A stretch of DNA of 64,000 bases from Margaritispora aquatica (Eukaryota > Ascomycota > Leotiomycetes > Helotiales > Discinellaceae): contig VJWN01000008.1 in the NCBI GenBank assembly GCA_007644065.1, positions 1,304,411-1,368,410 of the forward strand. Direction: 5' to 3'. The notes beneath the pieces were generated by a model, which was not told the origin of the DNA, searched no databases, and saw only the letters and a program-made list of their open reading frames with translations. Made by a program: the position numbers and the translations under genes. Below are positions 46,585 through 59,214 of this stretch, piece after piece (the first letter of the stretch is position 1; every line of letters starts with the position of its first letter).

Positions 46585-46817
46585 GGGTGGTGAGATTGCT
46601 CACCTTGAGATATACTGCTTCTTTATCTGATCTGTACATAGCAAATAGGAGCTTTGGGGCCACGCTAAGCGAGGCTTAGTTTCATGGTATATAAGTAAAG
46701 TATCTAAAATGTTTTCAGGACTTCGTGCCCTCTAGTATTTGATCACTCTTTCATGTATGCATCTTATCAATGACACATCGTTCTTCTTTTATCTTACACC
46801 AAAACTGGCCTTCCACA

Positions 46818-48487
46818 TCACAGCTTCGACGACCCCTTCGGCCTCTCCATCTGAGCCTCAAGCTCCTTCGTCTTCCTCTGGAAATTCTTAACCAGCTGTC
46901 TAATTCCTAAATCGAGCATCACGTCTTCGCTTCCCCCTGGGATCCTAGCACCTGGAACTTCACGATAGATCCCTATTTGTGCATGTTAGCCTGTTTTCTA
47001 ATCTTACACTACATTTCTACCTGACAACAGAGAAGTGGGTCATGAAGCGAATCGAAAAATGGGGCAACCTACGTTCGGCAATCTCTCCTTGTCCAGTGCG
47101 TGTGTATCCATTCCCTCCGAAGAGAAGCACGGATGTGCTGGCACACACTTCTAGTACTCGACCTGCTTGTGCTTTGGCCATTGCTGTGAGGCCACCGAGT
47201 TCCTTGTTTGCCTCTTCCTCGGTAAGTTTGGTCATACAATATACTTTTCCAAGTCAGCATCAAGCCCTACACATCAATAATCGCCATGTCAAACATCCCC
47301 ACGGATCACATACCGAAGCTCTCCACCCAAGCCCAATGCGACTCCAACTCTGCACCACACTTCGCCAACCTGTGTCTCACAACCGGCTGCTCCATCAACG
47401 TCTTCCCAAACGCCTCTCGCTTCAGGCAGTACTCAAACGCCGCACTGATCGCCACCCTCGCGATCCTGTTAACCCCAATGGAGATGGTCAATCGCTCGTG
47501 GTTGAAATTCTGCATCACGTACTTCATGCCCATCCCCTCCTCACCGATGAGGTTTTCGACCGGCACGAGCACGTCGTCGAGCTCGATGAAGGTCGTGCCG
47601 GCGGCGGATTGGCCACCTACTTTGATACGCCGCATGTTGACGCCTGGAGTGGAGAGGAGTGGTACAACGAGCATGGAGAGTCCTGAGGGGCCTGGTCCAC
47701 CGGTTCGGACGGCCATCGCTGCGTAATGTGACCAGAGACCGTTCGTTATCTAGAAGTAGATTAGTCTATGTCTCCTCTAGGCGAGACCTTGGCTACTCTC
47801 TAGCCAAAAGTCCTGTTGATCAGAACTTAACACATACCCATTTCTTCGTTCCATTCACAACAAAATGCTTCCCATCCTTCGACCTCGTCGCCGTCGTAGC
47901 GATGTTACTCACATCACTCCCGGCTCCTGGTTCCGTAATAGCAATACAAATCCGCGTCTTCCCCGTGATCAGATCACCCACAAACCTCTCCTGCAACTGC
48001 TCATTCCCAAACTTCAAAATCGGCGGTAAGCCAAAGGCAATGCCCGTCGTCACGGCACCAGAAGGTCCCATAGAGCCGGTGCGCGCCATCTCATCCACGT
48101 AGATGAGATTGTGCAGGTAGTCGAAATCCTCGACTTTCAAGCCGCCAGGCAGCTCGTGGATGCCGAGTTTGTGCAACCATTTCACTGGTAAGGGGGCCGA
48201 GAGGTTGGGGATCAGGAAGTTGGCGGCGACGAATTTGGAGTAGAGATCCTCTTGGGATGGAGTTAGTACAGTGCATAAGTATATGGGTGGGTGGTGGAGT
48301 AAGTTGGTGAGGAAATACCAGGAACATCGCCTGCGCGCTCCCACTCTCCACCCTCGGGCATCAGGAGCTCGTCTACGAGAGCTCGACATGTCTTTTGCCA
48401 CTTTCGGTGAGAATCGTTGTAGTATGGGGATGGGAGGCCCATGAGCCATGGGGGCTCGGAGAAAGGGACCGGAACTGTTTTGGACAT
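46818..48487 (-). CDS. Acyl-CoA dehydrogenase
   Basis: Five exons: 48487..48319, 48250..47838, 47749..47314, 47243..47073, 46972..46818; 447 residues. The order is the full ACAD fold: N-terminal helical part (YYNDSHRKWQKTCRALVDELL), middle barrel with CIAITEPGAGSDVSNI, then KWITNGLWSHYAAMAVRTG, C-terminal helical domain with NHERLTISIGVNRIARVAI and REAFGKTLMEQPVVRHRLA, and the FAD/CoA end motif LLFGGNGYTRTGQGEIAER followed by IYREVPGARIPGGSEDVM. It would oxidise an acyl-CoA at the alpha-beta position using FAD and pass electrons to ETF or oxygen. No clear mitochondrial presequence is seen at MSKTVPVPFSEPPW; an in-frame upstream Met at 48526 would add MKFKPNSLHFPIK. The C-terminal SKL-like ending (KGSSKL) resembles a peroxisomal PTS1 signal, so peroxisomal beta-oxidation is plausible. 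Confidence 0.93.
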
Positions 48488-49901
48488 TTTGATTGGGAAA
48501 TGGAGAGAATTGGGCTTGAATTTCATGCGAACAAGAGAGTCTAAATTATATGTAAAAGAGCTAATGCTACAGACAATAATCTTACAATCGTGCTTTCAAG
48601 GGCTAATTAAAGAAGTACAAATCTGGGGTCTAGCGGATTGCGGGGTTAGTGTTGCCGAGCTGACCGAGGCACATGTAGATCGTATACATTGACCACATGT
48701 GTACGAAACAGACACATATTTCATTGAGAAGTTTGTGATACTCCAAACTATAATTAAGGGAGGAAAGATTGAATGTTGTAGCTGCTTACCGTACGTTGCA
48801 AATTATAAAGGATTGGAGAATTACCTATGTTTGAGCCATCGAGATTTATGTTTAGCAACGTAGCATAATCACTAAGTCAAATGAGCTACCAAAAGTTAAA
48901 GAAAGCAAGCAAACATTATAATCTGAAATCAAAAATCCTCTAATCTCTTGTTAGCTTCAGCTCCTTGATGATCTTCCGCTCATTGCCTACTCAATCTGTG
49001 TCGGCCTCATTGACCTCTATTCAGGCGACATCTTTAGCCATTCTACCCAGTCAGCTTCATGATTGTTCTTTTCACGCAATGCTTCTAACTAGAACGAAAA
49101 GAACGCATGAAATACTCGCAATTCCCAAGATTTCATCCTCAATCATACAGCAAAGCTGGGCTGTATGGTTAAAGCAACTACTTCAGCTCATTATCGATAT
49201 AACTTAAGCTTCACCTTGCCTTCAAGCTCACTGGGCCTGGGTAGTGAATGAGTACCTGTACTGGCTAATCCGGACTACTATGCTCAAATCACCAAATACG
49301 AGGTCGGGGTGAACATGCTAACTGACATACATGGGAACAGAACCAAGCATGAATAAACTCTGTTTTGGTATGGTGATGTGCTATCTATGCCTCGAACTAA
49401 CTAGCTAGGTAGGTAAAGAGGGAGAGAAGGCCAAGTAAGTGATAGATGAAAAAAGATGCAAACGCTAACAGACAGACACAGGCCTCCACTCCACTCTGGC
49501 GCATCTTGCTACCTAGTTCCGAAGCCCACCTGTCGTAGATCCTCCCATAGTTACCCATGATATCCAAACGCCATCCACACATACTAGTGTGAGAAAATGC
49601 ACAACCGTAAACGTGAACATGAAGTGTGTTGGACAATGATGACATAGCTGTTGATGATGGCATAAATTCGTAGTGAAGTGTCAAGGAACAACTTTTGTGC
49701 CCCTGCTAATCAATGCATGAGAGTCTGAACACCATCCACTCCACCTGCACCATATAAGGTATTTCTGACAGCACAACGCTTCAGCTATATTATGCTTTGC
49801 GGGTTCGCACGTATCAGCCCCTCCAATTACTCCGATATGGCAGCTAAAAGGGGTGCAGGACGAGATGGAACCACCACAATGGATTTGCGTTGATCGGCCA
49901 G
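48488..49901. other. Intergenic, no supported gene
   Basis: Promoter of the acyl-CoA dehydrogenase and 3' flank of MKK2. Moderately AT-rich; frames at 48965 (+) and 49397 (-) lack domain features. Confidence 0.55.
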
Positions 49902-51541
49902 TCATTTCTCCTCTTTCCATCCCCAGACGGTGGAGAGGAAGTGGGACATGTTGACACGCTTGCTTCGCATCTCAATCATCCAAGGATGTTCAAGCATACG
50001 CCAAGGTGATGCACGGCGAGATGGCTCTTTCTCGAGACTGCAGACGTCAGTATATTGTCATGTAGCGAGGTAATTGTCAATAAGAGAATATGCAATAATA
50101 CGTACCAGCACTCAATAAAGTATTTGAAATTATCACTCCATTTGATCCCCGCCTCTGGCTCGTCTTTCAATTTTGGAATGTTTTGGCGGACAATATAGGT
50201 GAGTAAATCGATCAATCCAGCTCTTGGTTGCATCTCCGTTCCATCAGCTGGGAAAGGGAATCGATGCTGTGCAACTTCCAAAAGTGTCACACCGGTTGAC
50301 CAAACATCAGAGGTGATAGTATAGGATTGACCAGTGATACGCTCGGGAGCCATATAGTAAGATGTACCAATGAATGTGTTTGCATCTCCCTTGGTCCCGA
50401 ATTCTCCACTGACTCCAAAATCGCATAGCTTGACCTGTCCATCGCGACAGAGTAGAATATTGCTAGGCTTGATGTCTCGATGAATAATCTTCTTGCTGTG
50501 CAAATATGTCAAACCATTAAGAACACCTTCAGCAACCTTGCCCAAAACCTTTTCGCCTGTGCGCCCGCCAAGTTTCTTCACTTCGCGGTAGATACTGTCC
50601 AATGATCCACCCTCACAGAATTCCATGGCAATGGAGATGGTGGCGGTCGAAGGTTCAACGAATGCACCGTAATACCGGCAAATGTGATCACTAGCACAAT
50701 CTTTGTTGAAGCCTAATTCTCGAACAATTTGCTTTTTGACATCCGGGTCCGGATTGGTGGTGATTATCTACGGCAATGTTAGCAAAGCACTTGTGTCTAT
50801 CGCAAAAAAACAAACCTTGAGCGCAAATATTGTCTTTCCACCTTTCAAAACACACTTTGTTACTGCACCTCCAGCACCCTCTCCCAAGCTACTCAATTCA
50901 TTAATCCTCTTTTCCAAACTAGCTATGCGCCAGCCTTCGTCATCTAGATCCTCAACATCAAGTGTTCTCCCTCTTTCTAAGCTTAACTTATCAAATCCTT
51001 CTAAACCATTCATGCTGCCATCTCGCTCCATACCGACACCTCCATCACTTCGTTCCGAGTACAGAGACCCCACAGCTGAGGCAGGATCTGGGGTGCCCAT
51101 GGGTTGTCGTAAGCCATATTGCGAAGCAAATGACAATGCTGAGTACTGAGACCCAGCAGATGTAGGCCCACTAGCACGCCCGTCTAAAGGACCAAAGCTG
51201 CCTGTTCTTGAATGGGCAGCACTGCTCTCACTACCCCCAATCGCAGAGTGATTCGTGGCCACTGATATACTAGGTCGCCCGTTTTGTAACGAAAGTGATG
51301 GTTGCTCGTATGGAGTTTGGTTGCTTCCCATCGGCGTAGCAAGCTGTAGTCGAGGTAATGCTGGTCTGGATGGCATTTGTCCAGGCATTTGCAATTTTAA
51401 GCCTCCCATTTGGGGGCCGCCATTGAGGGGCTTCGCACTTGGTGAAGGCGGGATTGCAAGTCCTAATCTTGGTATTCTGGCACCACTATTCCCCCGACTA
51501 CCAGGGATCGGAGGACGAAGTAAAGGCGCTGGTGAGGACAT
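49902..51541 (-). CDS. MKK2: MKK2-type MAP kinase kinase (cell wall integrity)
   Basis: Three exons: 51541..50816, 50767..50106, 50037..49902; 507 residues. The first 210 residues are a Pro/Ser/Gly-rich regulatory leader starting [14 protein letters not shown], as in fungal Mkk1/Mkk2. The kinase domain begins near residue 220: glycine-rich [16 protein letters not shown]-type lysine in [12 protein letters not shown] at 338-345 (catalytic Asp340), DFGVSGEFG, activation loop with [14 protein letters not shown] (phosphorylatable Ser/Thr between DFG and APE), then [13 protein letters not shown]. It phosphorylates the Slt2/Mpk1 MAPK downstream of Bck1 in the cell-wall-integrity cascade. The C-terminus ends [11 protein letters not shown] divergent DBP8 start lies 957 bp away. 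Confidence 0.94.
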
Positions 51542-52498
51542 GTTGGGTTTCGAGAAGGTTGGATCTAACGAGTGTGAAGTCTTGAGGAAGTTAGTGTTGC
51601 CTTCGAATCAATACTGCAAATGTAGGTTGAAACGAAGTGAGGGTAGATGTATGTGAAAGCAAACATACTTGGCGTACAAAAGCAGTATCGAGACCAAGAC
51701 CTGCAGGAGTCCTCTGCTCTTCTCGTGGTACACCGTTGCCGGTACTCCCCATAGGGAAATTATGCTGCTCTTGCATAGACACCACCGTCCACTATCTGCA
51801 GCAGACCTGCCTCCCTATGTAAAGGTTTTCGTGCTTGTGGTGATCAGTGCCGGTCCGTCAAGCTCTAGAACCAAGACTCGTATGTGTTCTTTGTTGGTTT
51901 TCGACAGCGACAATTAGGGCTGTAGCTGTAGAGTCCTGGAAAAAATGCGTAAAACTGCGTTACTCTTTACTGCCCTGATGTTTGCAACTCAATATTCGGC
52001 AGTCCAGTTCACTTGGAGAGTTTCAGCTTGTCGTCAGCCGGTAGTGGGGAAGTGTCAGCGGCAGGAAATGGCCCCCAATTCGTTAGATTTTAAAGTATGG
52101 AGTGATTCAGAAGACGCAGACGCAGTCAGCGAATGTTGGAGGTATTATCATCTGGGTTGGATCATGATTTGAAGAGGTGTCAGACAGCATGCATAGTTGG
52201 TCTCCGAAGCTTTGGATGTAATAGGTGGACACTCCCTTCACTGCAAATGCAATTGGGAAGAATACAAGGGAAATCAGGCGTGCCATGCAGGCTCAAATGG
52301 GGGGGGCCAAGATCGGCGGGCCAGTCACGGAGGGGGTATGTGGTGTGGTAGTGGTGGTAGGGTAGGTATGGTATGGTATGCAACCTTGGAAACCCCAAAT
52401 TTCTAGCGCGCGGTTATGAAAAAAAGTTCCCCATGTGAGAGAAACCATCACAGAAATACCAACCACAATTTCTGAATCCCAAATCCACAATCATAACA
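51542..52498. other. Divergent promoter region MKK2 / DBP8
   Basis: Contains the 5' flanks of both genes. G-rich stretches at 52293..52345 (runs of 8 and 5 G). An open minus-strand frame at 51591..51785 could be 5' UTR; I see no splice joining it to MKK2. Confidence 0.55.
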
Positions 52499-54164
52499 AT
52501 GCCCGCAGTTGAAACCCATGCGAAGGGTGCTCGGCATACAACAGACTATGATTCGGATTCTTCCTCGTCTTCCTCTTCCGCTTCGGCTGCGGATCATCCC
52601 TCAGTGTCCTCCGATGAAGCCTCCAACTCGGACTCTCTTGATAGCCATGGATCACGGAAGAAAAGGAAGCTCTCTCCGACAGTACACGCAGATGCACCCC
52701 GAATCCACACAACATCGCGAATAAAATCCAAGAGTACAGGAACTAGTGTCACCAATCAATTGACATTGAAAGACAGCAGCATTCTCGTTCCTCTCGATGT
52801 GCAGGCAACCTTCGAATCGTTGACGGTCAGGCCATGGCTGGTAAATTCGCTTGCCTCTATGTCAATCAAGAGACCGACTGGCATTCAAAAAGGCTGCATA
52901 CCCGAGATCCTTAAAGGGAGAGATTGCATAGGAGGAAGTAGAACTGGATCTGGAAAGACTGTCGCTTTTGCTGTACCAATTCTGCAAAAATGGGCCGAAG
53001 ATCCGTTTGGAATCTATGCCTTGATTCTGACGCCAACGAGGTACGTAGTGTCCAGGGTTGGATGTTCTTTGTTATCATATGCTGATTGAATATGTCAGGG
53101 AGCTTGCGCTGCAAATATATGAGCAAATCAAAGCAATATCATCTCCGCAAAATCTAAAGGCAGTACTGATCACAGGAGGTTCTGATATGCGACCCCAAGC
53201 AACTGCTTTGGCACAACGACCACATATTGTTATTGCAACACCAGGCCGTCTCGCAGATCATATACGCACTTCCGGCGAGGATACCATTTGTGCTTTGCGT
53301 AGAGTCAAGATGGTGGTACTCGATGAAGCAGATCGATTGCTAGCTAGTGGAAGTGCAGGAAGTATGTTGCCAGATGTGGAAGAGTGTCTCTCGGTTCTGC
53401 CTCCGCCAGCAAAACGTCAGACACTGCTTTTCACGGCCACTATCACACCTGAAGTTCGAGCTTTGAAAGAGTTGCCCCGAACTCCTGGCAAGTTGCCAGT
53501 TTTCGTTTGTGAGGTTGATACACAGGCATTGGCTATTCCACCTTCTCTCAAGCAGATGTACATCCAAGTGCCAGTCACGCTTCGAGAGCATTATCTCCAT
53601 ATGTTCCTGTTGACCGATGTTAATCTTCCCAAGTCAGTGATCATCTTCTGTAATCGTACGGAGACTGCCGATTACATTACACATCTCCTTCGCCTGTTGG
53701 AACACCGAGTCACAGCATTGCATTCCAAACTACCTCAGCGCCAGAGAACAGATAATCTTGGTCGCTTTCGTGCTTCTGCTGCAAGAATTCTTGTAGCTAC
53801 AGATGTGGCTGCTCGAGGTTTGGATATTCCAGAGGTAGGACTAGTCATCAATTACGATATACCGAGAGACCCTGATGATTATATTCATCGTGTTGGACGA
53901 ACAGCCAGAGCTGGGCGAAAAGGAGATGCCGTTACATTTGTCGGTCAAAGAGACGTGCAGCTGGTACAAGCAATAGAGACCCGAGTTGGTAGGCAGATGG
54001 AGACATGGGAAGAAGAGGGTGTGAATCTAGAGACCAGAATCATTCGAGAAGCATTGAAGCTTGTGGGAGAGAAGAAGCGAGAGGCTATGTTGGAGATTGA
54101 AGAGGGAAGAGAGGTTGGTGGAAAGCGCAAAAGGGGCATGCAAAAGATGACGAAAAGAAAGTAG
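52499..54164 (+). CDS. DBP8: DBP8, DEAD-box ATP-dependent RNA helicase
   Basis: Exons 52499..53040 and 53099..54164 (58 bp intron at the conserved PTR|ELA motif Ia), 535 residues. An acidic/serine-rich N-terminus (about 90 residues) and a basic patch RKKRK precede the helicase core. Motifs in order: Q-motif region [33 protein letters not shown], Ia [62 protein letters not shown]. The DEAD sequence and length, plus [21 protein letters not shown], fit Dbp8, a nucleolar helicase needed for 18S rRNA maturation and 40S assembly. The C-terminus is basic ([15 protein letters not shown]). It is the first of four plus-strand genes in tandem. Confidence 0.94.
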
Positions 54165-54904
54165 ACCGAGATACCCAGTACGAATACCTATTATTTGCTG
54201 CAATATTGTCTGTGTGCCTTTGTGATCCCAATGGTAGATATAATACATAATGCTTCCAGTAGGGCTGCAGGTCACTTTACGATACCTAGTCTATCAACAC
54301 CTCTACCCTCTCATACTTATATTTTGTAGTAGCTCTTGTTCACTCCGCAATCAAACTTTGGCTAAATCAACTGTTTTCTAAACGCCTGCGACATTACTGT
54401 TGACATTTTCCATGTTATATAGTCAAGCTTTTGCAATGCCTTACCGGCCTTGAGTTTCGGTACCCCATGAAACGTCGGGTATGACAAGGTAATAGCCGAT
54501 GTAAGCTTGTCGACACAATATTTGGTAAGCTAAGGTACCTCATGGTAAGAGGAGTCCATTAAGGTCAAGGTAATGGATGTCAGTGGCTGATTGTCCAAGA
54601 AGCCGAGGTGAGAGGCAGGGGTGATGGAAAGAAGTGAGAACTCCCGTCCTTCACTTGGGTGCGGGGTCTTCTCCCTTTTAAGACAAGCAACACCAAAACT
54701 ACTCCAATTGTGTCTCATTCCGAGGTTGTCCTACTTAGGCAAGTATGAGGAATGCCTATGCCTGTCATAAACTACATCAACTGGCGTTGATAGATTAGCC
54801 TTTCCAATGATCCATATATTCTTTGAAGTCGCTGTTCCTTTTCTCTTCATATCTCACTCTCTTTGCCAAGATATCTAATTTGCCACGCTGATTAAATTCC
54901 AATC
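54165..54904. other. Intergenic, no gene seen
   Basis: 3' flank of DBP8 and promoter of the hydrolase gene. No repeats or frames of note. Confidence 0.55.
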
Positions 54905-56379
54905 ATGTCAAGCAAGCCATCTTCCTCGTATCGCTCGCAGAAAGCTACTGCAGCCGACTTGTCGCTTCTTGAGAAATTGGACACAATACCTGCCATATTC
55001 ACGATTTGTATGTGTGCCTCTTGGATCCTACTCATTCGAAGAAACTAAATATGCGTTTCAGTCACCAACACGCTGCTAGCTCTGTTCACAGCTCCGTTTA
55101 GAGATACAACCAAGACGCATGAAAGCGCGTATCGGCATGTGGCATTGACAGCTATTAGAACTTTAATCACTCGTCTAAGTGTCAGACAGCAGCAGTATGT
55201 TTTTCATGTATTAGCAAGAGAGATGCATGAACCTAGAATTAACTATCTCTAGCTACCTGCTGGCATCCACTGATGATGCGTATGAGGTTGCTTGTAAGGG
55301 AAGAGGCGTAAAGCCAAATAGTGAGATTCTTGAGGATGGAACCAGAGCTCATTGGGTGGGAAGTAGTAAAGCAGAGAAGTTGATCATCAATTTTCACGGT
55401 ATAACTTCCAAGTTCACTTCCCGTGATCAAACATATGATTTGGAGTAGATTGCTGATTCTTATTGTAGGAGGTGGATATGTAGCACCAGCTGGACCTGCG
55501 ATGTTTGAATTCATGTTCCAGATTGTCGATACACTTACTGCCAAGGGCAAAAACGCTGCTTGTTTATTTCTGTCATATGGTATGCGTATCGCTCGATGTT
55601 GTGTTGAGCCTCACTCACACTTTCTTAGACCTTGCCCCTGGGGCTTTATATCCTCGTCAATTACAACAAGCTGCCGAGCTCCTTCTTCATGTTTTGAACA
55701 ATCTCGAAATCAAGCCAGAGAATATTGTCCTTACGGGTGACTCCGCTGGTGCAAACTTGGTATGGCTGTACTCTCTTCTGTTTGGCGCATTTAGCATAAT
55801 TCCGTCCTGTGTTTTGTCGGTTATAACATAAACCATGGTGTAATGCTAATCACGTTTTAGTGTACACAACTTCTGTCACACATCTCGCATCCTCATCCCA
55901 GTGCCTCACTGCCAATACCCAAGATCTCGCTTAAAGCCCCACTTCGAGGAGTTGTGCTAATCAGTCCCTGGGTTAACTTTGACACCTCTTCTCCTTCCTT
56001 TGTGCATAACGAGTGGAGGGATTGCGTAAGCCAACCAGGTGGGAAGCAGTGGTCTGCAGCGTTCATGGGATGCCCATGGCCTCACACTTCTGCGGTAGAC
56101 AACTACAACCAAGCAGGCATGGCGCCACCGGAGTGGTGGAAGGATCTGAAAGTCGAGTCTGTGTTAATTGTAGCTGGAGCTCATGAAGTTCTTATAGACG
56201 GGATTGAGGAGTTTAAGGGTAGGCTCGCTGAAGGTTTCGGTGAGGATAAGATTGAGTTTTTGAAAGCCGAGGGTGAGTATCACGATTTCGTCAATGTGGA
56301 GTTGCAAATTGGGTACAAAGAGAAGGGTGAAGGGTTACAAGCGAAGAAGATCAAGAGCTGGATTGGAAGTAAGCTTTGA
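54905..56379 (+). CDS. Alpha/beta-hydrolase fold-3 esterase (steryl acetyl hydrolase-like)
   Basis: Six exons: 54905..55007, 55062..55194, 55253..55398, 55469..55579, 55629..55759, 55861..56379; 380 residues. The HGGGYVAPAGPA oxyanion-hole motif (split by intron 3) and the nucleophile elbow GDSAGAN with Ser203 define the hormone-sensitive-lipase/abhydrolase-3 family; the acid/base partners are likely in SVLIVAGAHEVLID and the C-terminal EYHDF. An N-terminal hydrophobic stretch (IPAIFTIFTNTLLALFTAPF, about residues 30-50) could be a membrane anchor, as in arylacetamide deacetylases and yeast Say1. It would hydrolyse acyl esters of small or sterol-like substrates. All five introns are GT-AG and 50-101 bp. 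Confidence 0.9.
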
Positions 56380-56958
56380 TGATCGAAGGATGCGCTGTGG
56401 AGAACAGTAATATGTGAATAGAGCAAACACGATATTTGGAAGTTGGCGAATCTCTTTTGGTGGGTGGTACAGCTGTAAAACATGATTTCTGTTTCACTTG
56501 ATTGTTGACTTGTTCCTGCTGTCATCTTGGTTCTACCTTACCCCCAATCTTCATTCACGAGGGCACGGGTTGTTGTATAGGTTGACATTTGACTCGCTGC
56601 TCACAGCTTGGCTTGGCTTCTGCTGCGATATCTGCGCAGTTAGAAAGATTCTTCCCTATGATTTTGTAGTCATGTTACGCATTTCTTGCTTTGGTATAAT
56701 GATTCAGCACATCCCAATAATTGTTTCTTGCGCTTCACTTTGCTACAAATTTCCATCGCTAGGCGGAAAAGGTTGATCCTACTTGAGTGAACCACAGGTG
56801 TGTGATTCAATTATCTTGGGTGACATGATTCATAATGGGAGCTGACGGTAGCATGGAATAAGCTATGGGTTTTGTTATTTTTGTTTGTTAGGCGATACAA
56901 CGTTGTGTTGTCAAGTATTTCTATGCTGTGTTGTCACTGTCAAGTGCTCCTTGCCAAA
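56380..56958. other. Intergenic, no gene seen
   Basis: Between the hydrolase and the SRA/YDG gene, both plus. The frame of the next gene stays open upstream to 56872, but the added residues (hydrophobic, Cys-rich) look untranslated. Confidence 0.55.
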
Positions 56959-58649
56959 ATGGCGGATCGACCACAGTCGCTCTTTCCGTCAGACATGGTT
57001 AATGTGAAGGATGCCTTCAATGCAGGTTGTCTTAACTATTCGTCCCCTTTGAAATCTTTCACTTTGCCATCTATAGATACCAATTCAATTCTTGACCACT
57101 ATCACTCTGTCGCAAAAGACGACATGGGAAATGGAAACCTGGCTCGTTGGTTGGACAAGATAAAACAGAAAATCAAGAAGGAAGACAAGAAAATCAAGGA
57201 TGAGAAGACTCCATCCTCACCGAACAATGTTGATAGATTCGACATTAGCAATGAACCAACTGGTTTTGATGGGATCTTAGATCCTAGGAGACCACCTGGT
57301 AAGCAGATATCAACTGATTATTAACATGTCGCATTACTGATATAAGTTGAAGCGTTCCACTCGGCATCATCCCCTACTCCTGTGTCCCGAGTAGAGTCTC
57401 AGACAGTTTCCTTTCGATCCGCCGGCCAAAATGGAAATGAATGGAACGAGAATCAACTTCTTAAGTTCTTTGACAACGTTCGCCAGGCTTTGGAAGATTT
57501 TGAAGAATCTGCAAATGCTCCTATTGCTGGAGATGCTGATAGTCAGAGAACGTTGACTTTTATGGACGAAGATCCCATTTTCTCTTTCAGAAAAGCTCAT
57601 CGAATTTCAAGGCTATTGGATAGTTTGCTATCTGAGCTTGCCAACACGATGGAGACTCTTATTCGGGACGAACAGTCAGGTGGCAGCTTGATCACCATAA
57701 ATCTGGTCGTTGAGACACATATTGATAAACTCTTGGAACAGCTCAGATCACGCTTTTCTGGGTGCGATCATGAAAAGATCAGGATATTGGCTCAGCGAGC
57801 TACGGTTCTGGAGAGGCTGTGGATGGATCGCTTTGGTCCCAGTTGGGATAATGTACCGTTTATTAGATTGAAGGAGATGCAGTCGAGAGGAATTCGTCGA
57901 GATATGCCGGCAATGCGTTGGCCTCTTAATTGGGATCTGAATGATGAGGCGGAATGGGAAGTGTCTAACGTTGCTCCAGGTGCTAAAACAGAAGGTAGTC
58001 TTGGATTTCAGCCTGGACAGTAAGTTTCGCAAAGCGCTTGTAGTCTAGCTAGTTTGCTAATGGTGAATATAGATGGTGGCTCAATATGTATTGTTGCATG
58101 CGAGACGGCGTCGTGGGAAACGCGATAGAACCAGTAACCGAGGGAAGATATGGCATCACAGCACTTGCCATGACTTCAGGCAAGGAAGCAGACGGTCATG
58201 AACCCAATTCAATCATCTACACCAGGGAAGGCCCTCGACGAGACATGACCTTCAAGCTCTTTGGGAATAAGCCGTTGATCAGAGTCATTAGAGGAAGTGA
58301 TCTGATAAGCAAGTATGCTCCTTCAGTAGGAGTACGATATGATGGCTTGTAGGTTCACACGTCTCATACTGGGGTGCTATTCTGACTTGGCAGATATAAA
58401 TTCGATACTTATAGCCACAAAACTCGGGATGAAGTGGATAGGGACGGTATGATTAGAGTTATCTACACAATGAAGCTGGGTCTGGTAAGAGTAGCAGAGC
58501 AAGCATCACTTGATACAGCTTTGAAGCGCCCCTTGCCTTCTGAAGTCGATTGTTTCTTGTTGAGCCGAGCGCAGGTGAACGCGGAGTGGCAGATCAAGCG
58601 AGCAGAGGCTCAGAAGGCAGCTACTGAACAAGCTGACCAATTCGTATGA
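56959..58649 (+). CDS. SRA/YDG-domain protein
   Basis: Four exons: 56959..57298, 57347..58019, 58073..58348, 58394..58649; 514 residues. The C-terminal third matches the SRA (SET- and RING-associated) fold: entry VVGNAIEPVTEGRYGITALAM, then GHEPNSIIYTREG, the LIRVIRG strand and SKYAPSVGVRYDGLYKF, the defining YDG (Y427-D428-G429), nearly identical in pattern to UHRF1's SKYAPAEGNRYDGIYK. SRA domains read 5-methyl- or hydroxymethylcytosine on hemimethylated DNA. Compared with UHRF1 the loop between the YTG-like and RVIRG segments is much shorter, so binding specificity may differ. The first 300 residues have a lysine-rich helix (KIKQKIKKEDKKIK) and a mainly helical domain (about 140-300) I do not recognise. 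No RING, PHD or SET domain is visible. The last 60 residues are helical, charged. Confidence 0.82.
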
Positions 58650-59214
58650 TTATCACAGTACAATAAATCAGGATGATATATATACCCGAGTACTGACTGT
58701 CATATGCTTCTCCATCCATGGTGTCCTGTACACTTGTAGTCAGATTGAGAAATCTATTGTGCGTGTCTCCTTTGGATACATTACGGTAATTAACAACCAT
58801 CTTGAGGTTAGTGATCACCTCTTGCCGATGTTGAAGAAAATTCTGGAAAGATACTGGATTAGATAGAAATATATATCAGATCCAAACAAGTTCTACATTT
58901 TCTCACCTCGCAATGTTGACGTTGTTGCAGGATCCACCAGACAAACAACCGATAGGCTCAAATGTTGAGACACCCCACCAAAAGGTCACCGTACCTAGCT
59001 CAAATGACGTTCAGGACTGGGGGGATATAAGACGCTAATACGGATTAAGCCTTAAAAATATTTGTTGCTTGAGTTTCGTTTCGCTAACCTGAACTCATGA
59101 AGAAACCACGATTTTCTGAGTGTCTGCTTTCCCAATTCACTTTTCGCCAACCTGCGCTTACCTGCCTCACCTCCCCAGAAGCTGACTCACAAATAAGGGA
59201 GCCCGGCATCTCAC
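58650..59214. other. Intergenic, no gene seen
   Basis: 3' flank of the SRA/YDG gene and promoter of PUS7; no repeats of note. Confidence 0.55.

Noticed and set aside
51591..51785. Minus-strand frame upstream of MKK2 that might be an extra first exon
   Set aside because: No in-phase donor/acceptor pair joins it to [11 protein letters not shown], which itself is a good start.
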